Assembly (NCBI GenBank): GCA_016208065.1
Contig: JACQYU010000031.1
Coordinates: forward strand, 1-9,742
Length of the DNA: 9,742 nt
Direction of reading: 5' to 3'
From: Candidatus Falkowiibacteriota bacterium
GTDB lineage: Bacteria > Patescibacteriota > Patescibacteriia > Patescibacteriales > GWC2-42-12
The notes under the pieces are model-generated. The model had not been told where the DNA came from and ran no database searches. It saw nothing but the letters and a program-made list of their open reading frames with translations. The translations under genes were made by a program, and so were the position numbers. Shown here piece after piece: positions 1-7,298 of the stretch (within the stretch, counting starts at the first letter, position 1; every line of letters starts with the position of its first letter).

Positions 1-1054
1 AATTTAAAGTCATAAGCATATCCGGCTTAGTTTCGCCGGGTAAGCCGATCATAAAAGTATATTGGGGTATTATGCCGTGCTTTAAGCACATTTTAGCGGA
101 ATTAATAATTTCCTCCGGCGTAATGTCTTTTTTTATTTTTTTTAAAATTTCCGGGCTGCCGGATTCGGCGCCAAATGACAATAAATAACAGCCGGATTGC
201 TTTAATTTAGCTAAAAAATCATCATCAATTTGTCCCTCCTTTAAATAACCGGCCCTAACCGTTGTTTCCCATGGAATTGTCAAATTGCGATCAATCATGC
301 CGTTAATAATCGCTCGGGCGCGCTTTAAATCAACAAAAAAATTTTCATCCCAAAATCTTAAGGGCTTGCCGGCGAAATAAGGTTTGCTTTTAATTATTTT
401 TAAATCCTCTAAAACTTGCTCCGCTTCTCGCGCCCGCCAATTATTCTTTAAAATGGCATTAATGCAAAAAGTGCAGCGGTGCGGACAACCACGCGAGGTT
501 AGCGAAGGAATTAAATATAATTTTTATAAAATTTCCCGCGGCAACAGATCCCAATTAAACAACGGCATTTCCGCCGGCTGGCATAAGTTTCTTGGCTGAT
601 TAATAATTATTTTACCGCTATCTTTATATAATAGGCCGCTTATTTCGGACAAATTCTTGCCGCTGGCGATTTCATAAAAAGTTTCCTCTCCCTCCCCATA
701 AGAAATTATGTCTACCAGATTATTTTTTATAGTCTGCTCCGGGAAAAAAGTCGGATGAGTTCCGCCCCAAATAATCTTGCAATTTGGATTTATCTTTTTG
801 ATTACCTCTGAAATTTTTAGAGCGCCCGGTACTTGCGTCGTCATAACCGACAAGCCGGCGTAAGCGCTATCCAAAATCTCTTTTTTAAGCAAGGCTGAAA
901 AATTTTCTTCCCTGGCGCCGTCAAGAATCTTAACTTTAACGCCTTTGTCGTCTAAATATGAAGCGATGCTTAATAGGCCGACGGAAACCGAGCTATCGTA
1001 ATTTTCCTTGGCGATATTAAACGGCGGATTGATTAATAAAACTTTATTATTCAT
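1..1054 (-). pseudogene. B12-binding radical SAM protein, interrupted by in-frame TAA and cut by the window edge
   Basis: Translation from the ATG at 1054 gives an N-terminal cobalamin-binding-like fold (about residues 1-140; start MNNKVLLINPPF, later GGTHPTFFPEQ), followed by NWDLLPREIL and a TAA stop at 526-524 (codon 177). The same frame stays open from 523 to position 1 and at once gives the radical SAM core: SRGCPHRCTFC with the C-x3-C-x2-C cluster motif (Cys190, 194, 197), then FGAESGSPEIL and MIGLPGETKPD, all conserved in BchE/P-methylase-type enzymes. One nonsense codon therefore splits an otherwise intact gene, and it falls where the family usually has a residue between 'REIL' and the core. 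Such proteins use a 4Fe-4S cluster, S-adenosylmethionine and often cobalamin for methylation or rearrangement; the substrate cannot be told. It is the last visible gene of the operon, 8 nt after the GtrA-GT4 stop. The C-terminus lies beyond the left edge. The family is clear; whether the stop is real or a base error is not. Confidence 0.88.
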
Positions 1055-1062
1055 AAATTAAT

Positions 1063-2549
1063 TTATTTTTTAGCAAAACCGCTGATTAAAACTGAAGTTT
1101 TTTCCACTACATCGCTCCATTTAAAATTTTTTACGGTTTCCAGCCCGTTTCTAGAAAATTCTTGCTGCAACTCTTGGTTATTTAACAATTTATTTATCGC
1201 TATTAGCCAATCTTCAAGTTTATTATACGGCGCCAACAAGCCGTTTACGCCGTCTCTAATAATTTCCAGATTGCCGTCAATCAGCGTTGTAATCACGGGC
1301 AGGCCGGAGCGCATCGCGTTTAAAACCGAATGCGGCAAGCCTTCATAATTGGTATTTAAAACAAAGGCGGTTGAACGGGAAAAAATTTTATGGCTGTCTT
1401 CTTCGCTTACCCGGCCGCGAAAAATTACATTTTCGGACAAGCCTAAATTACCGGCCAACTCTTTAAGTTTGGCTTCTTCCGGCCCATCGCCCAATATTTC
1501 AAAAATTATATTGGGCTGATTTTTTTTCAACTCTTTAACCGCTTTAATCAGCATAGCCACGCCTTTCCAGGGAACCAATCTGCCGGCATAAACCAAAATC
1601 GGGCTATTTTTTCTTCTCTCGCACCGATAATTTTTGCCATTTCAGCCATAAAATTGCTAACCGCTATAACCGCGTCAGCATTTACCAGTATTTTTTTCCG
1701 CCGCTCCTTTAATTTTTCTATGCGCTTATCATATTTAATATTTTGAAAATCAGTTATATAATCATCAGCCCAGCCGGCCGCCGCCGCCATTTCCCAAGCG
1801 CTATCGCCGGCAAAACGGATTATATATTTTTTGCCGGTTAATTTTTTAAGCAAATAAACAAAATAGCCGACGCTATAGGTATCGGTAACGTATAAAATAT
1901 CCGCCTTTAGCGATAAAAGCCAGAGGCGAAAAAAGTAATTAAAATAGCGAAAAAATTTATTTTTAGACCTGGCGATCCTATAAACTTTTCCCGGCCGGCT
2001 TCTATCGGCGTAAGTAATAACCTGAATTTTAAAATCGCCGGACAACGAATTTACCAAAGCTTCAATCATAGTCGCCGGTCCGCCGATATCAGGCGGAAAA
2101 ATTCCGGTGGCGATTAAAATTTTTATTTTACCGCTTATTAATTTGCCTTTTTTATTAAAAATCAAAAATTTATAAACAAAATAACTTTCGCAAGCGATTA
2201 ATCCGCTTACCACGAACTGCGCCAACATATACCAAATTTTCAAACCGTCAACCAAAATATACATTAAGGCGGCATTTAAAGTAAGATTAGCTAAAGCCAC
2301 GGCCAAATATATCCTCATTTGCTTATACATTGCTTCTTTATCCCCATCCCTAAAGGTCCAAAACTTCTGCAGGAAAAAGCTGACAAAAAACGCCATAGTA
2401 AAAGCCAGGCTGGCGGAGATTAAATACCAAATGCCGAGAATATCGGTGAAAAAATACAGCAAAGCCAAATCAACGGAAGTGGCTGTGCCACCGGCGATTA
2501 AATACTTTATTATTTGCTTGTATTTTAACAATAAATTAACCATAAACAT
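1063..2549 (-). pseudogene. GtrA-GT4 glycosyltransferase fusion, broken in the interdomain linker
   Basis: The ATG at 2549 opens a 333-codon frame. Residues about 10-131 form a GtrA-like module with four hydrophobic segments (roughly 12-34, 38-62, 78-100, 106-128); this family is linked to flipping polyprenyl-phosphate sugars. From residue 142 a GT4 N-terminal domain follows (IKILIATGIFPPDIGGPA, later ADAVIAVSNFMAEMAKIIGA). After Lys314 (codon at 1610-1608) the sequence turns to nonsense and stops at 1548. The GT4 C-terminal domain continues one frame back, from about 1608 to 1063: NSPILVYAGRLVPWKGV, ILGDGPEE, NYEGLPHSVLNAM. Between 'GAREEK' and 'SPILVYAGR' the usual stretch with an N-G/A-x-D-like motif, about 25-30 residues, is absent, so a deletion rather than a single-base slip is likely. 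In the E-x7-E motif the second Glu is Asn. The TTG at 1596 would give only half a protein. The gene lies 20 nt after GT2, a typical GtrB/GtrA-like pairing. Confidence 0.85.
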
Positions 2550-2569
2550 TAAAAGGCTGCGACAGAAGA

Positions 2570-3086
2570 TTATTTTCTTATGCCGAACCTAACTATATGC
2601 CAAATCGCGGCCAACCCGTCTTGCCATGATATTTTCTTGCCCTCTTCATAAGTCCGGCCGCTATAAGTTATGCCGACTTCATATATTTTAAATTTATTTT
2701 TTCCGACTAACATGGTAATCTCCGGTTCAATGCCGAAACGATCGGAAATTAAGCGCGGCTTAATTTTATCAAGCGCCTGGCGAGAAAAAACTTTATAGCC
2801 GGTCTCCATATCGCTTAAATTAAAATCACTGAACATATTAGCTAGGGTGGTTAAAAAATTATTGGCCAGACTGTGCCAAAAATATAAAACCCGATGCGCC
2901 TCGGAACCGATTAATCTTGAGCCGTAAACAACGTCGGCTTTGCCGCCTATTATCGGTTTAATCAGTTTAGCGTAATCTTGCGGATCATACTCCAGATCAG
3001 CGTCCTGAATTTTCAATTCTTTTTATAATTTCCAAAATAGTGTTTTTTTCATTAAATACTGGTATGACTATGGACAATTTTTGCAT
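2570..3086 (-). pseudogene. GT2 polyprenyl-phosphate glycosyltransferase (DPM1/GtrB-like), internal deletion
   Basis: The ATG at 3086 lies 2 nt after the stop of the preceding GT4 gene and gives a classic GT2 start, MQKLSIVIPVFNEKNTILE, for 29 codons before a TGA at 2999-2997. In another frame, from about 3016 (a TTG) to 2570, the C-terminal part follows: IQDADLEYDPQDYAKL with the metal-binding DAD motif, GKADVVYGSRLIG, then DMETGYKVFSRQAL and a conserved end. The piece between, which in the family holds the nucleotide-binding VDDGSxDGT motif and a G-K-G-x-A-x-x-x-G segment, is missing: about 60 residues, from comparison with the usual length near 235. About 175 residues remain over both frames. 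Members transfer a sugar from a nucleotide donor to undecaprenyl or dolichyl phosphate at the membrane, often beside a GtrA flippase, and GtrA follows here. As written it cannot make a working enzyme. The TTG start at 3016 is an artefact of the break. Confidence 0.85.
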
Positions 3087-3088
3087 AA

Positions 3089-4234
3089 TTAGTTGGTTAT
3101 CTTATTAAAAATATTTCTCATCTTCGCCGCGATTAAATCCCAGCCATAATTTTCTTCTACCATTTTTTTAGCTTTTTCCACCACTCCCCGGACTTTAATT
3201 CTGTTATTTTCATCAAAAATATATTTAATTTTTTCCGCTATACTATGGGGATTTTTTACTTCGCAAAACCAACCGGTCTCGCCATCGCGTAAAAAATCCG
3301 TAATGCCGCCTACCGGCGTAGCGATTACCGGTAGACCGACGGCCATGGCTTCTAAAAATGAGATTCCCAAACCTTCAGAAAGAGACGGCCGGATAAAAAT
3401 ATCAGAAATTTTTAAATATTTCGGCAAATTTTCTTGGCTGATTTGGCCAAGAAAAAAAATGCGATTATCTAATTTCAAGTTTTTAGCCAATAATTTTAAG
3501 CTATTTTCATTAGATCCGGCGCCTAAAATCAAAAATTTAAAATTATCCGGCGAATATTCAAGTGCTTTAACAATATCGTCAATCGCATTTTTCAATACTA
3601 GGCGCGAGGTGGTAATTATAAATTTATCATTTTCAAGCTTGCCTAATTTATTTTTTAAAGCTAATAAATCTTCCGCTTTATACTCCCAACTAAAATGCTT
3701 AATATCAACGCCATTCGGCACAACTTCAATCGGACAGGTAGCGCCCTGCTCTTCGGCCCATTTTTTTAAATAATTGCTGATAGCCTGAATATAATCGGCG
3801 CGGCAAAAAATTTCTTTAAATAAATTTTTTAAAAAACCAACGCGGCGATCAATATATTTAAAATCATCTCCCTCTTGCAGGGTAAGCAAAAAAGGCATGG
3901 CTGGATTTCTTTTTTTAAAAAAAACAGCCGTAAAACCGCCATAGCTGGCCATTATCGCCCAAATTAAATTATATTTATTCTTTTTATTTAATTTCTCGGC
4001 AAATTTATGCCCGTAAAAAGCCAGCCAATATTTATCAAACAGCGGCCAGCCGATTCCAATCCTATAAACATCTATCTTGCCAATCCTTTCCCGCTTAGGC
4101 AGTTTTCTATCCAGCCGAGCCGTAATCATATTAAATTGCATAGTTTCCGCCCTATCGGTGATTTCTTTAACCGCCACTTCTGCTCCGCCAATCAAAGGCA
4201 AATACGCGGTGGAAAATATTAATATTTTTTTCAT
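3089..4234 (-). CDS. GT4 family glycosyltransferase
   Basis: This 381-residue protein has the two-domain GT-B fold of family GT4. The N-terminal domain starts MKKILIFSTAYLPLIGGAEV; the glycine-rich loop beside the first strand binds acceptor and donor. The interdomain linker is intact (PIEVVPNGVDIKHF), followed by the donor-binding C-terminal domain with ITTSRLVLKNAIDDI, FLILGAGSNE and SLSEGLGISFLEAMAVGLP, which carries the E-x7-E pair. There is no signal peptide or membrane segment, so it should act on the cytoplasmic face on lipid-linked acceptors, using a nucleotide sugar perhaps made by the upstream genes; donor and acceptor are unknown. I chose the ATG at 4234. An in-frame ATG at 4348 would add 38 residues encoded almost wholly by the palindromic repeat at 4252-4351, which do not look like protein family sequence. 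The stop overlaps nearly with the next ATG (2-nt gap), suggesting translational coupling to the GT2 gene. This is one of the intact genes of the operon. Confidence 0.9.
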   Translation of the reverse strand: MKKILIFSTAYLPLIGGAEVAVKEITDRAETMQFNMITARLDRKLPKRERIGKIDVYRIGIGWPLFDKYWLAFYGHKFAEKLNKKNKYNLIWAIMASYGGFTAVFFKKRNPAMPFLLTLQEGDDFKYIDRRVGFLKNLFKEIFCRADYIQAISNYLKKWAEEQGATCPIEVVPNGVDIKHFSWEYKAEDLLALKNKLGKLENDKFIITTSRLVLKNAIDDIVKALEYSPDNFKFLILGAGSNENSLKLLAKNLKLDNRIFFLGQISQENLPKYLKISDIFIRPSLSEGLGISFLEAMAVGLPVIATPVGGITDFLRDGETGWFCEVKNPHSIAEKIKYIFDENNRIKVRGVVEKAKKMVEENYGWDLIAAKMRNIFNKITN

Positions 4235-4251
4235 GATATAACTCTTATAGG

Positions 4252-4351
4252 CAGATGGATAAAATTGGCGATTTTTGAAGTGAGGACTGTTTGAGCCCGA
4301 GTAATCTCGGGCGAGTTCCGCAACGAAAAAATCACTAATTTTATCCATCTG
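4252..4351. repeat. 100-bp palindromic repeat element with perfect 15-bp terminal inverted repeats
   Basis: The ends are a perfect 15-bp inverted repeat: CAGATGGATAAAATT (4252-4266) and its complement (4337-4351). Inside, GATTTTT (4270-4276) pairs with AAAAATC (4327-4333), and a central hairpin GCCCGAG-TAAT-CTCGGGC (4295-4312) has a 7-bp stem; between these the arms match imperfectly. It fills most of the 136-nt gap between the decarboxylase stop and the GT4 start. It carries no transposase, so it is MITE- or REP-like. In the operon mRNA it would form a long hairpin that could stabilise, process or partly terminate the transcript. No clear target-site duplication is visible. Whether copies exist elsewhere in the genome cannot be told here. 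Confidence 0.75.
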
Positions 4352-4370
4352 TAATAATTATTTATTTCGG

Positions 4371-5306
4371 CTATGCTTTTATTTCAAAATACTCAATCGT
4401 TTTTTTAAGCCCGTCTTCCAATTTTATTTCCGGCTGCCAATTTAATTCCTTCTCGGCCAAAGTTATGTCTGGACGGCGCTTTTTTGGATCGTCTTCAGGC
4501 AAAAGCTTATAAACCAGCCTAGATTTAGAGCCGGTCAAATTGATTATTTTTTCCGCTATTTCTTTTACCGTTAATTCAAGCGGATTGCCAAGGTTAACCG
4601 GGCCGATAAAATTTTTTTTATTCATAAGCTTTATCAAACCGTCCACCAAGTCTGAAACATAGCAAAAACTCCTAGTTTGCGAACCATCGCCATAAATCGT
4701 AATATCTTTATTGGCTAAGGCTTGGGTGATAAAATTAGAAACCACCCGGCCGTCGTTAGCCGCCATCTTTGGCCCATAAGTGTTAAAAATCCTGGCCACG
4801 CGGATTTCCAGATTATACTTACGGTAATAATCAAAGAATAAAGTTTCAGCCACGCGCTTGCCTTCATCGTAACAGGCTCTCGGCCCGATCGGATTAACAT
4901 TGCCCCAATAACTTTCTTTTTGCGGATGCTCGGCCGGATCGCCGTAAACTTCCGAAGTTGAGGCTTGCAAAATTCTTGCTCCGTGCGATTTTGCCAAACC
5001 CAGCATATTAATAACGCCAATTGTGTTGGCTTTGATTGTCCTAATGGCGTTGATTTGATAGTGAATTGGCGAAGCCGGACAGGCCAGATTATAAATCTGG
5101 TTAATTTTCTCATTCGTAAAAAACGGCTCGATTATATCATGCGGAGTAAATGTGAAATTTTCATCAGCAAAAAAAGGCTCAATATTTTTTTTATTGCCGG
5201 TAAATAAATTATCCAAACAAATTACTCTATTGCCTTGTTCAAGTAATTTTTCACACAGATGGGAACCGATAAAGCCGGCGCCGCCGGTTACTAAAATTGT
5301 TTTCAT
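4371..5306 (-). CDS. uxs: UDP-glucuronate decarboxylase (UDP-xylose synthase)
   Basis: This 311-residue short-chain dehydrogenase/reductase oxidises UDP-glucuronate at C4 with bound NAD+, loses CO2 and reduces the product to UDP-xylose. The NAD-binding [10 protein letters not shown] lies at residues 8-17. Family-specific blocks follow: [11 protein letters not shown] (74-84), [10 protein letters not shown] (115-124, with Thr117 and Glu119), [14 protein letters not shown] with the catalytic Tyr146 and Lys150, then ARIFNTYGP and [13 protein letters not shown]. These blocks separate UXS well from plain 4-epimerases. The length is normal for the single-domain form, with no decarboxylase/formyltransferase fusion as in ArnA. 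I chose the ATG at 5306, 1 nt after the upstream stop (TAAtATG); the possible earlier start at 5339 would overlap that gene and adds a non-conserved tail. It is cytoplasmic. Its substrate is made by the dehydrogenase at the head of the operon, and the 4-epimerase next to it competes for the same substrate. Confidence 0.95.
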   Translation of the reverse strand: MKTILVTGGAGFIGSHLCEKLLEQGNRVICLDNLFTGNKKNIEPFFADENFTFTPHDIIEPFFTNEKINQIYNLACPASPIHYQINAIRTIKANTIGVINMLGLAKSHGARILQASTSEVYGDPAEHPQKESYWGNVNPIGPRACYDEGKRVAETLFFDYYRKYNLEIRVARIFNTYGPKMAANDGRVVSNFITQALANKDITIYGDGSQTRSFCYVSDLVDGLIKLMNKKNFIGPVNLGNPLELTVKEIAEKIINLTGSKSRLVYKLLPEDDPKKRRPDITLAEKELNWQPEIKLEDGLKKTIEYFEIKA

Positions 5307-5307
5307 A

Positions 5308-6264
5308 TTAAATTTTATAGTAATTTTTATACCAAGCAATAAATTTTTTAACGCCTTCTTCTAGCGGAGTGGCCGGATTGTAATTTAATAGTTTTTTAGC
5401 CTTATTAATATTGGCCCAGGTAGCGATTACGTCTCCGGCTTGCATAGGCAAATATTTTTTCTTGGCAATTTTGCCAAAATGTTTTTCCAATAAAAAAATC
5501 AGCCGGCCTAATTCTTCCGGCCGATTATTGCCCAAATTAATTATTTCAAAATCAAAGGTATTTTCTATGGCGCTAACCACTCCGGAAACAATATCGTCAA
5601 TATAAGTAAAGTCGCGCTTCATTTTGCCATGATTATAAATTTCAATCGGCTTATTCTTTCTAATTAAATCAATAAATTTAAAATAGGCCATATCCGGCCG
5701 GCCCCAAGGCCCGTAAACCGTAAAAAATCTCAAACCGCAGGCTTTTATGCCGTATAAACTATGGTAAGCGTAAGCTAAGAGCTCACCGGATTTTTTAGTC
5801 GCGGCGTAAAAAGATACCGGCTTATCAACCGAATCGGTTTCGCTAAACGGCAATTTATTATTGCCGCCATAAACCGAAGACGAAGAAGCAAAAACGAATT
5901 TTTTTATCTTATTTATTTTAGCCAGCTCTAATAAATTAAGCGTACCGGCTATGTTTGTCTTTTCATAAAGCCAAGGGTTAGTTAAAGAATATCTGACTCC
6001 GGCCTGGGCCGCTAGATGGCAAATGCAGTCAAATTTATGTTTAACAAAAATTTTTTCCAGCTGCTTATAATTACTTATGTCGGCTTTATAGAATTTAAAC
6101 TTTAAGCCGCCTAAAAAAATCTTCAGGCGGTCCTTTTTAAGCTTTGGATCGTAATAATCATTAAGATTATCAATAATGACAATCTCGTACTTTTCTTCAA
6201 TTAATTTTTTAGCCGTATGCGCGCCGATAAAACCGGCGCCGCCGGTAATAAGTATTTTTCGCAT
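5308..6264 (-). CDS. UDP-glucuronate 4-epimerase-like NAD-dependent epimerase
   Basis: This 318-residue SDR-family sugar epimerase has GGAGFIGAH (8-16), the adenine-ribose region [17 protein letters not shown] (31-47), [15 protein letters not shown] (83-97), ASSSSVYG with the catalytic serines (126-133), and Tyr153-x3-Lys157 (YAATK). The combination of NDYYDP, QAGVRYS and [13 protein letters not shown] is typical of the CapI/LpsL group, which interconverts UDP-glucuronate and UDP-galacturonate; I infer that activity, helped by the dehydrogenase and decarboxylase that share the operon and substrate. Related enzymes act on other UDP-sugars, so the exact substrate is not certain. It is cytoplasmic and full length. 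The ATG at 6264 lies 1 nt after the previous stop (TAAtATG) and the gene itself ends 1 nt before the next ATG with the same seven-base junction, so all three are probably translated in a coupled way. There is no recognisable ribosome binding site. Confidence 0.9.
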   Translation of the reverse strand: MRKILITGGAGFIGAHTAKKLIEEKYEIVIIDNLNDYYDPKLKKDRLKIFLGGLKFKFYKADISNYKQLEKIFVKHKFDCICHLAAQAGVRYSLTNPWLYEKTNIAGTLNLLELAKINKIKKFVFASSSSVYGGNNKLPFSETDSVDKPVSFYAATKKSGELLAYAYHSLYGIKACGLRFFTVYGPWGRPDMAYFKFIDLIRKNKPIEIYNHGKMKRDFTYIDDIVSGVVSAIENTFDFEIINLGNNRPEELGRLIFLLEKHFGKIAKKKYLPMQAGDVIATWANINKAKKLLNYNPATPLEEGVKKFIAWYKNYYKI

Positions 6265-6265
6265 A

Positions 6266-7189
6266 TTATTTATTTTTGCTTATCGCCCAATCAATCGTCC
6301 TTTTAATGCCCGGCTCCAGCTTCATGCCGGGCCGCCAGCCTAAAATTTTTCCGGCTTTAGCGCTATTAAGCACGCTCCTTTGCACTTCTCCCGGCCGGTC
6401 TTTTTCTTTTTTATAAACAAATTTTCTGCCGGCGGCTTTTTTTACGGCATTAATAATTTGCGCCATGCTTATTTCCCTGCCGCTGCCGATATTAAAAACG
6501 CCTGTCTGCTTAACCGCCATAGCTTTTAAGCAGGCGTCCGCGACGTCGGCCACATAAACAAAATCTCTGGTTTTTGAGCCGTCGCCATAAAGCACGCTAG
6601 TAAGGCCGCGGATAATATTAGAAGTAAAAACACCGATAACGCCGCATTCCCCGCCTTTATATTGCCTTGGCCCATAAATATTAGCTAATCTTAAAACTAT
6701 ATAATCAAGGCCGTAAAGCTCGCCGCATAATTCCAAATATCTTTCCGCCGAATATTTATGGATAGCATAAGGCGAAACCGGCTGGATTAAAGTTTGCTCC
6801 GTGGCCGGCTTAGAACAATCGCCGTAAAGCGCTCCGCCGGTAGAAATAAAGATCACTTTTTTTACTTTATTAAGGCCGCAATTTTTAAATACGTTAAAGC
6901 TGCCCATGGCGTTTACTTTATTGTCAAACTCCGGGTCAGCCACTGACTTGCGGACGTCAATCTGGGCCGCCAGATGAAAAACATAATCAAATTTTTCCTG
7001 TTTAAAAATTTTATCAATCGCCGGGGAGCAAATATCAATTTTATAAAACTTGGCTTTCGGATTAAGATATTCTTTTTTTCCGCTGGACAAATTATCAAGC
7101 ACTGAAACTTTATGCCCGCGCTTGATTAATTCGTCAACTAAATTAGAGCCGATAAAGCCGGCGCCGCCGATTACTCAAATTTTTGGCAT
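6266..7189 (-). pseudogene. GalE-like NAD-dependent sugar 4-epimerase with TGA at codon 5
   Basis: The ATG at 7189, behind a GGAGG box, begins MPKI, then meets TGA at 7177-7175, then continues in the same frame as [20 protein letters not shown], the NAD-binding glycine motif, to the stop at 6266. Later motifs are all present: LAAQIDVRKSVADP (73-86), FISTGGALYGD (114-124), catalytic Tyr141-x3-Lys145 (YAIHK), RLANIYGPRQ and GDGSKTRDFVYV. With the TGA read through it would be 307 codons, the normal size for short UDP-glucose/UDP-GlcNAc 4-epimerases. The position is normally a hydrophobic residue (K-I-L-V-T-G-G), so one base change TTA to TGA explains it. The first usable later start, GTG at 7102, would drop the glycine motif and the first beta-alpha-beta unit and could not bind NAD normally. 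The gene sits between the dehydrogenase and the 4-epimerase in the operon. The exact sugar is unclear; GalE-type is the best guess. Confidence 0.85.
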
Positions 7190-7200
7190 AAAATTAATTT

Positions 7201-7205
7201 CCTCC
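7201..7205 (-). promoter_or_regulatory. Ribosome binding site of the GalE-like gene
   Basis: On the minus strand GGAGG is followed by AAATTAATTTT (11 nt) and the ATG at 7189. It is the only strong Shine-Dalgarno box seen before any gene start in the window. It fixes the intended start at 7189, upstream of the TGA at codon 5, and so argues that the TGA lies inside the gene rather than before it. The spacing is a little long. Confidence 0.6.
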
Positions 7206-7221
7206 GCCATCCGTCCAGACA

Positions 7222-7252
7222 AAAGCCCGTTTAAACTAGTCGGTGCGGCTTT
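7222..7252 (-). other. Inverted repeat in the leader between dehydrogenase and GalE-like gene
   Basis: The 109-nt gap 7190-7298 is the longest untranslated spacer near the front of the operon. On the minus strand it holds AAAGCC (7252-7247) and GGCTTTT (7227-7221) as a 6-bp stem around a 19-nt loop, with outer GTCC/GGAC that could extend it. There is no proper T-run after it, so a terminator is weakly supported; a structured leader or processing site is equally possible. I found no convincing promoter in the AT-rich part (about 7262-7298). Confidence 0.3.
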
Positions 7253-7298
7253 AAGGACTGATAGCAAATAAATATTTTATTTTAATAAAATTCTCGCA

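Noticed and set aside
1607..1612. Programmed slippage on the A6 run to join the two halves of the GtrA-GT4 gene
   Set aside because: Six A residues are short for slippage, and a frame step alone would still leave out the conserved interdomain linker, so a deletion fits better.
3303..3773. Plus-strand open frame of 156 codons opposite the GT4 gene, and other antisense frames
   Set aside because: They mirror well-conserved genes on the other strand, show no family motif and have no start signals.
4235..4348. N-terminal extension of the GT4 protein from the ATG at 4348
   Set aside because: The extra 38 residues come almost entirely from the palindromic repeat. The family start MKKILIFSTAYLP begins at 4234.
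5307..5339. Earlier start of the decarboxylase gene at 5339
   Set aside because: It overlaps the upstream gene and adds a non-conserved tail. The ATG at 5306, 1 nt after that gene's stop, matches the family start.
7175..7177. TGA read as glycine or tryptophan, as in Gracilibacteria/Absconditabacteria or mycoplasmas
   Set aside because: No intact gene in the window uses an internal TGA, although about 2,000 codons are visible. In recoded lineages in-frame TGA would be frequent. The site also normally holds a hydrophobic residue, not Gly.
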